A stretch of 64,000 bases of DNA from Paracentrotus lividus (GCA_940671915.1 CALNVZ010000174.1:3775883-3839882), one strand, 5' to 3'. Positions 9,841 to 22,964 are shown, numbered from the stretch's first letter. Notes: generated by a model not told the origin, from the letters alone. Numbers and translations: made by a program.

Positions 9841-12599
9841 TCAATATGCCATGCATGAAAGAATCAGTTGAGAACAATAATTCAATATTATGTGAATTAG
9901 TGCCCTTTTGATTATCAGATTCTCCAACTTTATGATTTGATGAGATTCAGAAAGATGATGAGAGAGTGATGAACGTTGTATTAACTTGATTAGATATTCT
10001 CAATTGAAAGCCTAAAAACCAGTTGAAGAGAGTTTTTATGATATTTTTGTCTATTATTCTTATTGGGTATATAAAAAGCAGCCATTATTAGTATCTTCCA
10101 TTAATCCGGTTCACTCTTCTCTTTTCTCTACTCCTCTGCCCCTCTACCATACCTGCCTTGTTCTCACGTTCTCTCCATATCACATCTAGCATATACCCAC
10201 AATCAATACTGCATTACTGGACCAATTTGCGTCGTGCATTGTGGTCTCGCTCTAAGAACCCTACGTGCCCAAGAGACTATTTGTCCAATACAAACCAGAA
10301 GGGTAGTATCTTGAAGCATTTAACACTTACTAAAGGCCTTTTTAGTTCTCAAAAGACACATTTTCTTCTGCTGTTTGTAGATGTGTTTCTGGATATTTGT
10401 CCATTTGGTTCAATAGCTGTTTGATCTTCCTGATCAGATATTAAGCTTCTAGTTTCTTGTTTTGAGATGGTGCCTCTATGCCCCCCTCCCCTGGTGGTAT
10501 ACGAGGGCATGGCCAAAACAAAAAAAGGCAGATTTAGTAATTTTACCTTATTCTTGAAAGGTTCCAGTTACGCTCTGTAAGATATGTAGCATTTTTTGCA
10601 CCTTCGGAAATGGTTAAAATTTTGGATTGAGACTGAAATCTGAATAGGGAAATGAACTTACTAACAGTTTTATAACATCAACATGCTGTTGGAAAAAAAA
10701 GATTAGGGCGTACCGGAATTGGTAAGGACATTTATCTTGTTTGATAATGGTATAAATGTGCTTCGTAAATGTCATGGCTTGCCATTGCCCTTGTAGGGGA
10801 CGCCTCGTAATTAATCAAATCGTTTCACGTATTTGGGGTGGCATGTGATTACCAATTTTGCAGCAAAACAATGAGATTCTGATTGACTTCTTATCATGCA
10901 TATTAGCAAAATTTGTTTTGCAATTTTATTTTTTTCTCACTTTCCTTTAGAAAACGTATTAGTCATGGCACAAAATAGATTTAAAACCGACACAATGCAA
11001 TACTTGATTGGTTTCTATTATATATATTATCGCTGCATTGTGTCAAATCTACATCATGGACCAGAAATAGATTTGTGTTTGTAGAGCTTTGATTGAAATG
11101 ACTTCCGATATCTGTGAGCTGTTATTGTCACAACCAATATTGACTGAGGTTGTTACGGGATTAGATATGATTGCCTATGGTTACAAAGGGAAATTGGATT
11201 TGGATTTGCCATAGGCATTATGACTTTGAAATTCAATTTTCATTGACTGAAGAGATGTTTATTATGTTGATTTAGTGCAGTTGTCATATTGATGTTCCTG
11301 TGGTTAGATTTTGATTAGACATGTAGCAGCACACCTGTTGAATACTGGCACCACTTTCTGATATACTAATTATTTTACATCTTTTATTTTACCTGGTACT
11401 TATATTCTTTTTCAACCAATATTTCTTCTTTATTTTAACTTCGACTACTCCTCTCTATTCTACAACTTTTACACTGAGCAAAACTTTTACTTTTACAACT
11501 ATAATAGGCAAAAAACCCAACAGCAACAACTTCTACTTGCATTACTACTACCTCTGCCCTTACTCTTAATCCTACTTCGACCAATTTATTTACCATTAAG
11601 CCTTGTGATACTTTTAGTTACCTTCTACTACTTGTATACATTTGATTGATTCTACCCAACCTTAAATTATTTACTACTTCTACAAAATACTGCTTTTATT
11701 ACTTTTATGACTTGTTTAACTAGTACCCCTTCAAAGTATTTTACTAATTCTACTACTTCTACATCTTCTGTTACTTCTTACCACTTTATCAGTAGTACTA
11801 TTTACCAACAGTAACTTTTATAATATTTCTACTACTTCTGTATTCTAGTGCTACTACTATGTCATCTGTTACTACCACCACTTCTGCTGTGGCTGTTATT
11901 AGCTCTACTTCTTTCACTTACTTAATCAAACATAAGAAAGTTCTTAGTTTATCATAATCCTACAAATTACCACAAAATCATAAAAATTCCCTATTAATGT
12001 GTTTTTCCTATTTAAAACTATACTATTTCTATTTATTATTAATATTTCTTCAGGAATAATCGTAGAATGACGTAAAAAGTCCCCAATACACATTCCACCT
12101 GAGTGGGTAATAGTCTCTCCATCTCCTCATTCACAATTTAATTTGCTTCGTCAACCGAACAGAAGTCATGGCGTATTGTTGAATCGCCCCTAGTAAAATG
12201 ATTTCTTCCATCGTCGAGCCCCTTAACCGAATCTTCTTCATTCTGGAGCGATATTTTCATTCATCTTAATTTCCCCTGTGATCACCTTCTGGAGTTTGTA
12301 AGCCTATTTATGTATTTTATTTTCCCTCCCCTTGCCCTCTTTTCTTACCGAAGCAACACGTGAAACGATAATACGCTGACATTTAAGAGCTTTATATCCT
12401 GTAGGTATGCAGCTGGATTATTTATGGGGCTTTTTCTGTGGAATCCCTGAAGAAAGAATAGTGTGAATCTAAGATAATGTTGACTATACTTCAACATCCT
12501 GTTTCTTTTACAGTGGTAAGGGCAAGAAGGGCTAATAACCCATTGACAATGGGAACCAGGTATAACAAGTATGGAAATCAGAGAAGAATAGTCAATGGG
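9841..12599. other. Non-coding stretch with pyrimidine-rich simple sequence
   Basis: No gene is supported. Around 11380-11900 the plus strand is a degenerate CTACTTCTACTA-type pyrimidine-rich tract, a decayed trinucleotide array. The segment 12060-12360 is GC-balanced and non-repetitive and follows an acceptor-like TTCTTCAG, but its reading frames are interrupted and no donor-bounded exon emerges. Confidence 0.5.
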
Positions 12600-12603
12600 T
12601 TAA

Positions 12604-13184
12604 AGGAAACCAATACCCAGGGAAATAATCAATTTCATAGGAAAGAGCATAATGAGAGGAGCAATTTAAAAAAAGTTTCATCAAAATCGGTTATAAAATA
12701 AGAAAGTTATGGAAGTTTGAAAAGTCTCGTTTTACCTTCTATGGAGATCCTCAAATTGGCAACATCGGCTCCAAAATGGCCGATTTTATGGACAACTCTC
12801 CATTGGTTTTGTACACAAATTTTCAGATTTTCCCTGTTTTCTTTCAAAATATGTCTTACCTCCTTCTGAGCTCAACATATGTTATGTGAAATATATTTTT
12901 CCATGACATATTTTGAGCTCAGAAGTAAATAAGACATATTTTGAAAGAAAATGGGGAAAATCTGAAAATTTATGTACAAAACAAATGGAGAGTTGTCCAT
13001 AAAATCGGCCATTTTGAAGCCGATGTTGCCAGTTTGAGGATCCCCATAGAAGGTAAAACGAGACTTTTCAAACTTCCATAACTTTCTTATTTTATAACTG
13101 ATTTTGATGAAACTTTTTTTAAATTGCTCCTCTGATTGTGCTCTTTCTTATAAAAATGATTATTTCCTTGGGTATTGGTCCCCT
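12604..13184. mobile_element. 581-bp foldback element flanked by TTAA
   Basis: TTAA at 12600-12603 and 13185-13188 flanks an almost fully self-complementary element. The ends read AGGAAACCAATACCCA and, reversed, AGGGGACCAATACCCA. Inverted similarity continues through AACTTTCTTATTTTATAA, GTCTCGTTTTACCTTCTAT and GAGCTCA to a short centre near 12885-12900. A TTAA target fits piggyBac-type non-autonomous elements. The frame at 12477-12701 enters the element and is not a gene. Confidence 0.8.
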
Positions 13185-13276
13185 TTAAGGATGGGCTGGG
13201 AGGGGAGAGCCGTGGAAGGGATACGATTTCTTAGCTCAATGTTGCCAGGATTGTTGTGATTATAACTTTTATAATC

Positions 13277-13491
13277 TGGTATCTCACTTGCCATGACGTG
13301 GGTTTGAGACGGGCTTGAGACTAGTTTGCGACTCCGTCTTGAAGACCTATGAGATGTCTTCTAAGTCTCTGCGGTGTCTTATGAATTACAGGAAAATCAA
13401 ACATGAACATGTCTCGTAGACGTCTTGGAGTCTCACAGACATCTCTGAGTCTTGAAATCTTGGAGACATTTCCTCAGCTGAGATATCACCT
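13277..13491. mobile_element. GAGAC/GTCTC-rich MITE, copy 2 (degraded)
   Basis: The left end GGTATCTCACTTG (about 13278) and right end GAGATATCACC (about 13480-13490) are imperfectly inverted and match the ends of the 20144-20377 element. The interior repeats GAGAC, GTCTC and AGACGTCTTGGAG blocks. The target duplication is eroded, so the borders are approximate. Confidence 0.55.
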
Positions 13492-15566
13492 GTAGCAGAA
13501 TTATTTTTAAAATATTAGTTTTACATTGGGGATGTATACCAATGAGATGAAATGAAGAGGGCTGTTTGAGAAAAAAAGATTATGCAGTTCAAAATTAATT
13601 TTCCACTCTAAAATCGATGGTCTCGGTATTCTGTGTGTTATTAAGAATAAGTATAGGTGCATTAACGAGAGAGAGAGAGAGAGAGAGAAGGAGCTTTTAC
13701 CTTTTACTTACACATCAACACAGGAGAGAAAAGGAGAAAGAGTAAGAGAGAACTGCAAAAAAATACATAAAGATAATGAGAGTAAGTGAGAGGGAGAGAA
13801 AGTTAATTACATGCTTAGAACTATAAACAATAAATAGATAAGATGTAAAAAAGAAAGGAACAAATTTTGGATGAACCATGCCATACCTTTTAATATCAAA
13901 TTTACACTTTGAAGAACTGACAAGGAGGAGTAACTAATATCTGAAATTACTTTATTTTGTCTGAAGATTCAATTTCAGAAAGCAAGGATGAGAAAAATAA
14001 TATGAGACGATAGAAGGTGCATCCCTTGTCTTGTCCAATCATTCATTTCACTTGTCTAAAATCTTTTATCAATCTTGATCAAATATTAACCATATGTGAA
14101 CTGATCCAGCAAACATGAACCATGGACAGATACATGAACTAAATCCACCATCGCCTTCCATGCACCGACCATTACTCTCTACGACTCGCCTAATCTTGAT
14201 CATGAACATGAACCACCAAGTGATATATGTGAACTGAACCACCAACCATGCACCCATCATTACTCTCTATGACACGCCTAATCTTGATCATGAACATGAC
14301 CCACCAAAAGATATATGTGAACTGAACCACCAACCATGCACCCATCATTATTCTCTATGACACGCCGATGAAATTTCAGCGGACGTTTTATCAGAAATAC
14401 AAGCCCACCGTATCGAACTTCAGAGAAACCAAAGAGATAAAACTGTGATGGAAAGAATGATTGGCGGGACACACTGTGTTTTATTCATGTGAGGTAACAA
14501 CACTCAGACTATCTGAAGATCCAGTTGTGTCTACACTGGCCAAGCTAAAAAGGGGCCTCCAGCAATTGCCATAAATAAACTATTTTCAATGAATACTAAT
14601 TGTTATTTCATATCTTTTAATTGATTTTATGATAATTCCAGTGTGTGAGAGGGGAGAGAGTAGAAAGAAAGGCTTCTTCAGCATCTTTATGCGGGACTGC
14701 TATTGATTTTATCCTCATTTTCTTTGCAGGGAATTGGTCTGAGTGTAATACGGAGGAGGGGTTTTATGATGGGAGGTTTTTTTTTCTTTTACAGCTTACC
14801 ATTCTTTGCTTATGGTGTAATGAAACTTACCGTTAGGAATGCCCCCGGTTAATTACACCATTCCCTAGAATGTCAATACTTGGCCTTCCCTCAAAGCTCC
14901 TTGAAAATTTTCCATCCAAGAAAAGTAAATATTTAACTTGAAAGAAAGTAATATCATGTAGCTTCACTAAACATTGGCGGTGGATTTCATAATGGAATTT
15001 GTCCTTATGATAGGAGGGGAAATAATTAATTGATAATCTATATTCATTTTCGAAGATTAATTTTAAGACAAGCAGCACAGTCTGAAAAGAGATTAATAAA
15101 GAGTACATTACTGGGTATGTGTCATTGTAACATACAATTCTGGTATTGTGTCATGATTTCATCTTTTGAGCTTCATAAGGACTTTAACTATCTGTTAACA
15201 TATATGAACTAGCAACCTTCTGTCTCTCAATGTATAGATCTGTAGATTGGTGAGCTATAGGCATAATATTGATTGGGCATAGTTATCTGCATCTAATGAA
15301 TTCAATAAATTCTGTTTTGTACTTGGAATGGTTTGCCTTGTAGGTTTGATTTGTTGCATTGTAGGCAAAACATGAAAATGATTGCAGAGTTATTGACTTG
15401 ACGTTATTAAGTATCATGATATTCCACATGAACTCTTACTGAGTAATTGGGTGTTGTATCATACAGTTCAAAGGATCTTACTTTATTACATACATCCACA
15501 CATGTGAATATGAAGTCAGACTGGCTGTACAGATGTTACTTGGACTTTACCCGGATACAGGAGGTT
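13492..15566. other. Non-coding stretch
   Basis: It holds a GA run (13667-13688), purine-rich sequence to about 13860 and an 88-bp tandem repeat (listed separately). The small frames at 14069-15212 do not show domains or splice-bounded exons. Confidence 0.5.
14070..14366 (+). repeat. Tandem repeat, about 88-bp period, three copies
   Basis: TAATCTTGATCATGAACATG begins at 14191 and again at 14279, giving a period of 88 bp. The copies share GATATATGTGAACTGAACC, CAACCATGCACCCATCATTA and CTCTATGACACG. A longer, diverged copy precedes them from about 14070. The last unit ends at about 14366. The minus-strand frames here share the repeated peptide pattern and are repeat artefacts. Confidence 0.8.
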
Positions 15567-16510
15567 AACAGGTGATCACTATACAGGTGGTTAAACTATA
15601 CGGGTAGTCAAACTATACGGGTAGTCAAACTATACAGATGGTCAAACTATACAGATGGTCAAACTATACAGGTGGTCAAACTATACGGGTAGTCAAACTA
15701 TACAGATGGTCAAACTATACAGGTGGTCAAACTATACAGGTGGTCAAACTATACAGGTGGTCAAACTATACAGATGGTCAAACTATACAGATGGTCAAAC
15801 TATACAGGTGGTCAAACTATACAGATGGTCAAACTATACAGGTGGTCAAACTATACGGGTAGTCAAACTATACAGATGGTCAAACTATACAGGTGGTCAA
15901 ACTATACAGGTGGTCAAACTATACAGGTGGTCAAACTATACAGATGGTCAAACTATACATATGGTCAAACTATACAGATGGTCAAACTATACAGATGGTC
16001 AAACTATACAGGTAGTCAATTTATATTAGTAGTCATTCTAAACAGGTGGTCAATCTTTAAAGGTAGTGAAACTTTACAGGTGCTCAACTATACATGTGTC
16101 AAACTGTATAGGTGTTCAAACTACGGATAGTCAAACTATACACGTGTCAAACTGTATCTAGGTGTTCAAACTATACGGATAGTCAAACTATACAGGTAGT
16201 CAATTTATATTAGTAGTCATTCTAAACAGGTGGTCAATCTTTAAAGGTAGTAAAACTTTACAGGTGCTCAACTATACACGTGTCAAAGTGTATAGGTGTT
16301 CAAACTATACGGATAGTCAAACTATACACGTAGTCAATTTATATAAGTAGTCATTCTAAACAAGTGTTCACTCTATGCAGGTGTTTACTCTATGATGAAA
16401 GCTTTTACATTTGTGGTCACTCTATCCAGCTAGTTACTCTGTACAGGTAGTCACTTTCTGAATGTAGTCACCCTATACAGGTGTTTTCTCTACACAGTTA
16501 TTCTCTAGAC
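15567..16510 (+). repeat. 17-bp minisatellite with higher-order repeat structure
   Basis: The unit is CAGGTGGTCAAACTATA. About 25 clean copies run to 16008, with three main variants that differ at positions 2-6 (CAGGTGG, CAGATGG, CGGGTAG). A block of variants recurs exactly ten units (170 bp) apart: the CGGGTAG units at 15686 and 15856 sit in the same variant order. From 16009 the units are degenerate and form longer higher-order blocks starting at 16009, 16193 and 16327. Three overlapping forward frames (15638-16130) exist only because the unit has no stop in any frame. Confidence 0.95.
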
Positions 16511-19500
16511 ACATGGTTTCTATATTTTTAGGATTTCGTCAGAAACTACAGCATATTATTCATGGGCAGGTATAGGTTTGTATGTACAGTGTATCCAAGA
16601 ACAGGTTTCTATTGGAAATATTATCCAAGGGAAAGAAAAGGTGTGGTTTTTATATGGATATTTTTATTTAAATGTGTTTCCTAGATGTTACCAGCACAGT
16701 GGAAGTTGTAATAAAATACCAAGATCCAACGACAATCAAGACACAGAGTAGTGAAGAGAGAAATTGTAGATTTGCCAGCAAGATCTATTTGGATTTTATT
16801 GGTGATTTATTGGTGACCTTTTGCATGCTTTCTGTTGCTGAGGCCTAAAGCTGACAAAATTGGCCTCTCAAATTGAGGGTTCATTCTCTTCTTTTACATG
16901 CCAGGTTCAAATTGTCTTCTTAAATTTTTACACTGCATGTTTTTAAACGGTTCTGGCCATGGTATGGTATGGTTTTATTTTTCGTATAAGAATGGGACAA
17001 AATACATGTAAATGAAAATAAGAATAGGACATGTTACAGTTTAAATGATACATAGAGAACACTCTCTTCAGAAACATTAATAAAATACCTCTATTCATCC
17101 TAGAGCTCTTAATATTTTTGTTAAGTTTGCATATTTAACATCAATGGATTTGCACCAAATATCCTTTCAATATTGTCCTTGATTTATTATGTAATATACA
17201 CTGCTGAGGAAAGAATTGTGCATTTAAAAACGAATTATCATAATTTGTGGACCTAGGTATTACATAAGACAGCAAAGATGCTTCAAGTTAATAAATAATA
17301 GAAACATGTTATCCACATGAATAGTTTTTGAGGGAGAGAGAGAAAGAGAGAATTTGTAGAAATGAAGAAATTAATAACTGAAAAAGAAGCTGAAAATACA
17401 GCTCCAGTAAGAAAATGGGCAGGAATTATTAAAGGGGTAGAGGATAATAATGTTGAAATATGGAAGAAGGGGATTGTTGAAAGAGAATGGGAGGAAAAAA
17501 GGGATAAATAGAGAAACTATCAATGAGAAAGAAAAAGAAAGTGAGATAGAGAGGGTAAAAGATGGGGTAAGAAGAGAGTGAGATAGGGAATTGATGGGAA
17601 TCAGTATTGCAAGACAAAACCGCTTATTAGATTGTGGCATAAGATAAGTCATAAATAAAACATGGGATTGAAGGCAGGTTGAGGAGTAGGGCCTACATGT
17701 GGTTTGGCAGTTTGACGCCCAATCTTGCTTCCAAACCAAAATGAAAACCATCCATCGTAGCCGGGGAATCGGTTTTCCTCCAGAAATCTAGCGTTTTAGT
17801 ATCCCGCTCCGAGCAAACATGTCCATCTATGCCCTCCTTCATCAAGAATGAGTGGAAACGAGAAGCAGCTAGCAATAATATTACATGCACTCCTTGTCCC
17901 TCTGATCCTGTGGACCTACCCACCCCCGCAGCTGTAATGATTCAATCTGATACTTTCAGCATGCTCCATTATTCAGGGTCCCACACACTCCACATGGATA
18001 CACATCCTACTTCAAACAAACCTAGGAACACATAGCAACCATTGCACATCCATATTGGATGATATCCACACCCCTTTTCTGCTAATCGACCAATCCTGGT
18101 ACAAGTGTACAACATTGCTTCTCAGGTGTAATCACACACTACAACCCTATGCATCCCCTCATCACACAGGCTTACCTATGTAAATCTAACGTGCCTCTTT
18201 TCAGAGTACAAGAAAACATACCGATTTCATTGCATTAGGCCCGACATACACACAAAATCAGCAATACCTGTACGTTGCTATGCCAAGTGCCAATTTCTGG
18301 CGTTTTTTCCCCTCATCCTCTCTCTCTCTATTCTGTGAGGACTTGTTTGTGAGGCTTTGCGGGAATCTCTTTCGATTACTAGGGCACGTATGCGTGCTCC
18401 GTTAAGCATCTTCCTAACGCATTCCTCCCAAACGGATTCTCACTGGTATTCTTATAACTGGACTATTATTCACATACAAAGAGTACAGGTAGGAGAAAAT
18501 ACTTCTTCAAGATTTTTTAACAATTATTTCTTTGTTTTGTTTATTAGTTTTTAAAAATAGATTATGCAATAGGAATTAGCTACAGTGAGAATTAAATCTG
18601 TATGCAAAAGATGATAAAGTGTGGAATGTATGTTTAAAAACAGGGCATTATGGTATTTTCCACTTTCTTCATAAAAAAGAAAGAAAAAAGTAAAAGGGTG
18701 GATTTCGGAAATTATTATTCATTGACAGACCCTGCTCTCTCATTAAGATCATTTTACAATGGTCTAAAGTCTATTTTGAAATTCATCTGTAGGATCTACA
18801 TTGAGATAGCATTCAATCTCTTGTAGACATGAGTTCGGGTGACAATGAGTTTTTTCCCTTCGTCTCCTCTGCAGCTCACATTTTCTTAGAATTTCATTCA
18901 TAGATCCGTCTCACGTGTACTCCTCCCAAAGTTTGCGAGACACTTTAATGGAATCTGAGCATCTCGGATACATTTCATAACATTCTTCTGCAACACTCAA
19001 GTAAAATACTATTTGATCTTCTGCTAAACTTGAAGAAAATGGTTTTCCCCAAGATTTGTAATGAAGTCAAATATTGAGTCCCATTTTGTATTATCTAATG
19101 CAGATTTTTAGTTGAATTCATAGGATTTTCTTTTAATTGTTGCCTTTGCATTTATAAGCCAAAAGGAGAAAAGTATTACATTTTAAAAATTAACATATAA
19201 TTGACAAGGCTATACAATTCTCAATATTTTTTATTATCATCTTTAAAAAAATTAAGAAAATAAACAAAATAAACAAATTCTTTATTGTGGTTCTTTGTAG
19301 CTTACTTGATATATTTTTTAAAAATTCATGTAATCACTTCTTATAAATTATATAACAAAAAAGTGTTTTTCTAAATGAAATATCCTGTGTCGGCTAATTG
19401 GTTGCTAATTAACTTTATTATCACCATTTGAAATGCACTAGGTATAAAGACAATGAAATTTAGTGATTAGTCAGATTAATTAAAATTTGTTATACAAATA

Positions 19501-20140
19501 TATTTGAACATTTGCCACTACTCGACACTGCACATTTATTGACAAGGAACAATATTTATTGGACCAGAGTTGCTAAATTGAATATTACCCCAGGGCTGGT
19601 ATGCTTTTTGAAAATAAACTGTAAACAAAGGTATTGGCCTATCAAAAAGTATGTGATATTGTCTAATGAGGCTGATCAGGAGGTTGTCAGCTACATGGAC
19701 AGGGAATCATGGTAATATATTACAAGTGAAGGGGGTTGTCTGAGGCAAAAAAGGGGGAAAAAAGCAATTTGGTTTTAGCTGGGATTTTTTGTAAAATGCA
19801 TTATATATGTATTCTTTAAACTTTTAAAACTAATATGACAGCAACTTGACTGAAGAGTTTATTCACTACCCCTGGCCAATAATACATTGACTTCATGGGG
19901 GCCAATAAGGTTTAATCATACTGTTTTTTTTAAAATATTTTTTTTAACCAAATTGGGCCGCAAAGGTTAAAAAACAAAACAAACAAAAACAAACAAAACA
20001 AACAAAATCTGATTTTTGAAGACACCACACTTCCTTACTCTATACTTCTTTTAGTTGGTGCCTATTGTTAGTGAGAATTGGAACACTTTTCAAGAAATGG
20101 ACTTGGCTTGGCATTCATGACAAATGATAGGTCACACAAT
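16511..20140. other. Non-coding stretch
   Basis: No gene is supported. Contents include a GGTATGGTATGGTTTTATTTTTCG segment near 16962 that resembles the 3' region of a non-LTR element (weak), a purine-rich tract at 17325-17600 and an AAAC-rich run at 19969-20007. The segment 17690-18480 is the most GC-balanced part and has two modest frames (17829-18035 plus, 17693-17923 minus) without exon borders or recognisable domains. Confidence 0.45.
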
Positions 20141-20143
20141 TAA

Positions 20144-20377
20144 AGGTGGTATCTCTCTTGAGGAGGCGTTTTGGAGACTCCTGAGACAGATCAGATGCAT
20201 CAGTCTCGGCAGTCTCTGGGATGTCTCCATAACTGGAGAAATCCCATTGATATGAACATGTTGATTTCTCTGCAACTCATGAGACGTTTCAGAGACCTGT
20301 TCAAGATATAGTAGAGACTTCTCCGAGACGTTGCATACTAGTCTCAGACACTTCTCATGGCAAGTGAGATACCACCG
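20144..20377. mobile_element. GAGAC/GTCTC-rich MITE, copy 3
   Basis: GGTGGTATCTCTCTTG at 20145-20160 is inverted at about 20361-20376 (CAAGTGAGATACCACC). TAA flanks both ends (20141-20143, 20378-20380), a 3-bp duplication fitting PIF/Harbinger. The 234-bp body carries many GAGAC/GTCTC blocks, such as CTCCTGAGACAG, CAGTCTCTGGGATGTCTCC and CTCCGAGACG. The minus-strand frame at 20132-20386 spans the element and is not a gene. Confidence 0.7.
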
Positions 20378-20702
20378 TAAGAACATTTATTTATTCATTT
20401 ATTTTTTTTTTTTACAAATTCCAATGAAGTGTTGTTTTCAAGTGTTGTTGCCACAAATAACTTCCCATTTAAAAGATGTAATTAAACCAACGATTTCATC
20501 AATATCAAATTGATCACGTAATTAATTTTTTTTTAAATTCATGCAATAATGAGTGAAAGAAATGGTCAAAATGAGTGGTTTTCTTTATTCTTTCATATAT
20601 AGGGCTTAGGCTACAATGAGTTGTGTTGATGAAGTTAATTAAAAAATTTATAGATCTGCGAAGTTTGACATAAATTTAATGATAAACAAGAAATTGAATT
20701 AA

Positions 20703-21824
20703 AGGAAAATGAAACTCTAGAGCTACAACCCCATGGTAACAATCTTTCATATATGACAGTCAAAATTAGCCATCAACCACCAAAAATTGTCTCCAAGGAA
20801 GGAGAACCATCCCTCCAAAGTTGGGTTACCTTGGGTTAGACATCGCTAAGCGAGGAGGTCGCCATGTTGGTGGGCTGGAGCAAAACTGTGACGTCATCTT
20901 GCGAACAACCCCACTCAGCTATGTTTTGTACACACTATCATACACTAATCACGATTTAATTTTCCGAATCACAATATATAAGTTATAAATTATAAAGAGC
21001 ATATTGAATAATTGAATATTATAGTATCATGTTTTACATTATTATTATTTTGTTTCTATTCAAACTTATAAAATACAACTCTAAATTTACGATCATCAAT
21101 TCAACAATAACTGGACGCGTATGCGTGCGCATTTTCAGAAAGCTAGCCAAAGCTGCTTTTCACCGTCGCTACCGCCCGCTGTCGCAGCCGGCCGGGCTGG
21201 TATCGGGAGCGATCCTGTCCTGGTCCGGTCGCTAACACTGGCTGGCTCGACGGATGCGTACGTGCGCCATTGCTTTCATCAAACGCCGAGTAGGCCTACA
21301 CCGCCACATCGAACATTCAACTTTATCAATCTGATTGTGTCCTTTTGCTTCTTTTATTGTAAAATTGCAGCAGACTACTTTGCTTAGTATTTCTATTTCT
21401 CAGTATATCTCAGGCCTCTTTTGTGGTCGGAGAACCGAAAAAAAAACTATATTTTGCGCCTCTATCGGACCGATTCCGACAGCCAAAATGCTTGACAATA
21501 CACCATCTTGCGGAGCCGACTGCACGTAAACAAACACACAAAACGCGCGCTGGCTGGCCTGGGCGATCAGCTGAGCTTGTTCGTGGATCGTGCGAGTTGT
21601 TCGTCAGTGACGTCAAATATCGCAGAGGACCTATGGGAGAATATGCAAATATCGGCAAGATGGCATCTTCCGCGGTAATCTCAAAATCGAGTTGAGTTGA
21701 AGTTTGAGCTGGCAAATATCTTCCCGGATATAGTCAACGGATTTTCTTCATTTAAGTTTTATTTAGTAAAGTGGAGTATGGCTCGACTTATTAAGGGGAT
21801 TTTGCTCTAGCCTTTCATTTTCCT
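20703..21824. mobile_element. 1.1-kb TTAA-flanked foldback with CpG-rich core
   Basis: TTAA at 20699-20702 and 21825-21828 flanks AGGAAAATGAAA and its inverse TTTCATTTTCCT. A second inverted block, GTGACGTCATCTTGCGAACAA near 20889, pairs with TTGTTCGTCAGTGACGTCA near 21597. The core (about 21112-21700) is rich in CpG in a window otherwise poor in it. No transposase is visible, and the several small frames (21029-21715, both strands) look unrelated to any family I know. The core may be captured host sequence or part of the element. Confidence 0.65.
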
Positions 21825-22964
21825 TTAAACTTAATTGAAATTGATCAAATTGTAATTAGGATTTCTAAGTGGCTCTCTTTAAAAACGCACTTTAATGTCT
21901 CAATTTTAGAACTAAATATAAAAGGTGGACTTTCCCTTTAAATCCTGCCTGTCAATAATATTCATAATCCATATTGCCTGCAAGACGTAATTCAGCTTCT
22001 ACCACGAAGCAACGTTTTTCAAGACAAGCCATAGTCGTAGGAGGGATAGCATTCACGCTTGGTCGTACTAAGGATCATGTTATGGCATTTGACTAAACCT
22101 TCCTAATTGAATTGGGGAGCATAGATAAGGTGTATTGGATCAGAGGAGGGGCAGCATCGCCTTAGATGCGTTCAACCAAACCAGGGCTACGTCTATAAAG
22201 GCCAGATAGACAGAATTCAATTCCATTCAACTTTCAAGTTGGTATATAAAATGCATAAATGAAATGCTTTGTAGTCTTTTGGTTATTTTGATTAATTAAG
22301 ATGCATGTAATAGAGATTAATATAAAAATATTGTAAACAATCCTAATTTACATTGTACATACATGGAAGCCGTGCAATGCATAAATGTTGTCCAATATGT
22401 ATGACATTAGGACTTTTTTTAATACAGAAATTATATAATAATGTATAGATCTGCCTTTTAATGTATGAATGTACCCCCTGTAATATAGCCATAATTTGTA
22501 TGTTTACTTGAATAATATTCCTACCTTTAAAAAATCTGGTGTGAAATTCCTGTTGATGTGAAGCTTGAAAACAAAAAAGCTTATTTAAAAATACAATGCA
22601 CGAACAAAAGCAAAATCACCCACCAGGTTTAGTATATTCAACCACAAAATAGGAATATCTTTATATTTTCATTGATTACGAAACATTCAGGAAGTCCCTT
22701 AATAATTATTAAAAATATATCATTGTCAATCATTGCTAAATATACTATAAAATGTCAAAATACTATTTCAGACCTGTAATTTGGCATTGAATAGTGAATG
22801 GAATCCATTGATACGTTAATATTGACAGCAAAATAGGAGAAACTGGGTCTGAAAATGATTTGTCCTTGATTACACCATCGTATCCATGGATTCCTAACAG
22901 AGATATTAATATGTGATGGTCACAGTATATACTATTCGTAGATTTAATGAATTAGTATAATAAT

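Noticed and set aside
15567..16020. CRISPR-like regular repeat
   Set aside because: Units are contiguous with no spacers, and the sequence is eukaryotic.
15638..16130. Three overlapping repeat-protein frames
   Set aside because: They arise from a stop-free 17-bp minisatellite. There is no start context, exon border or flanking gene.
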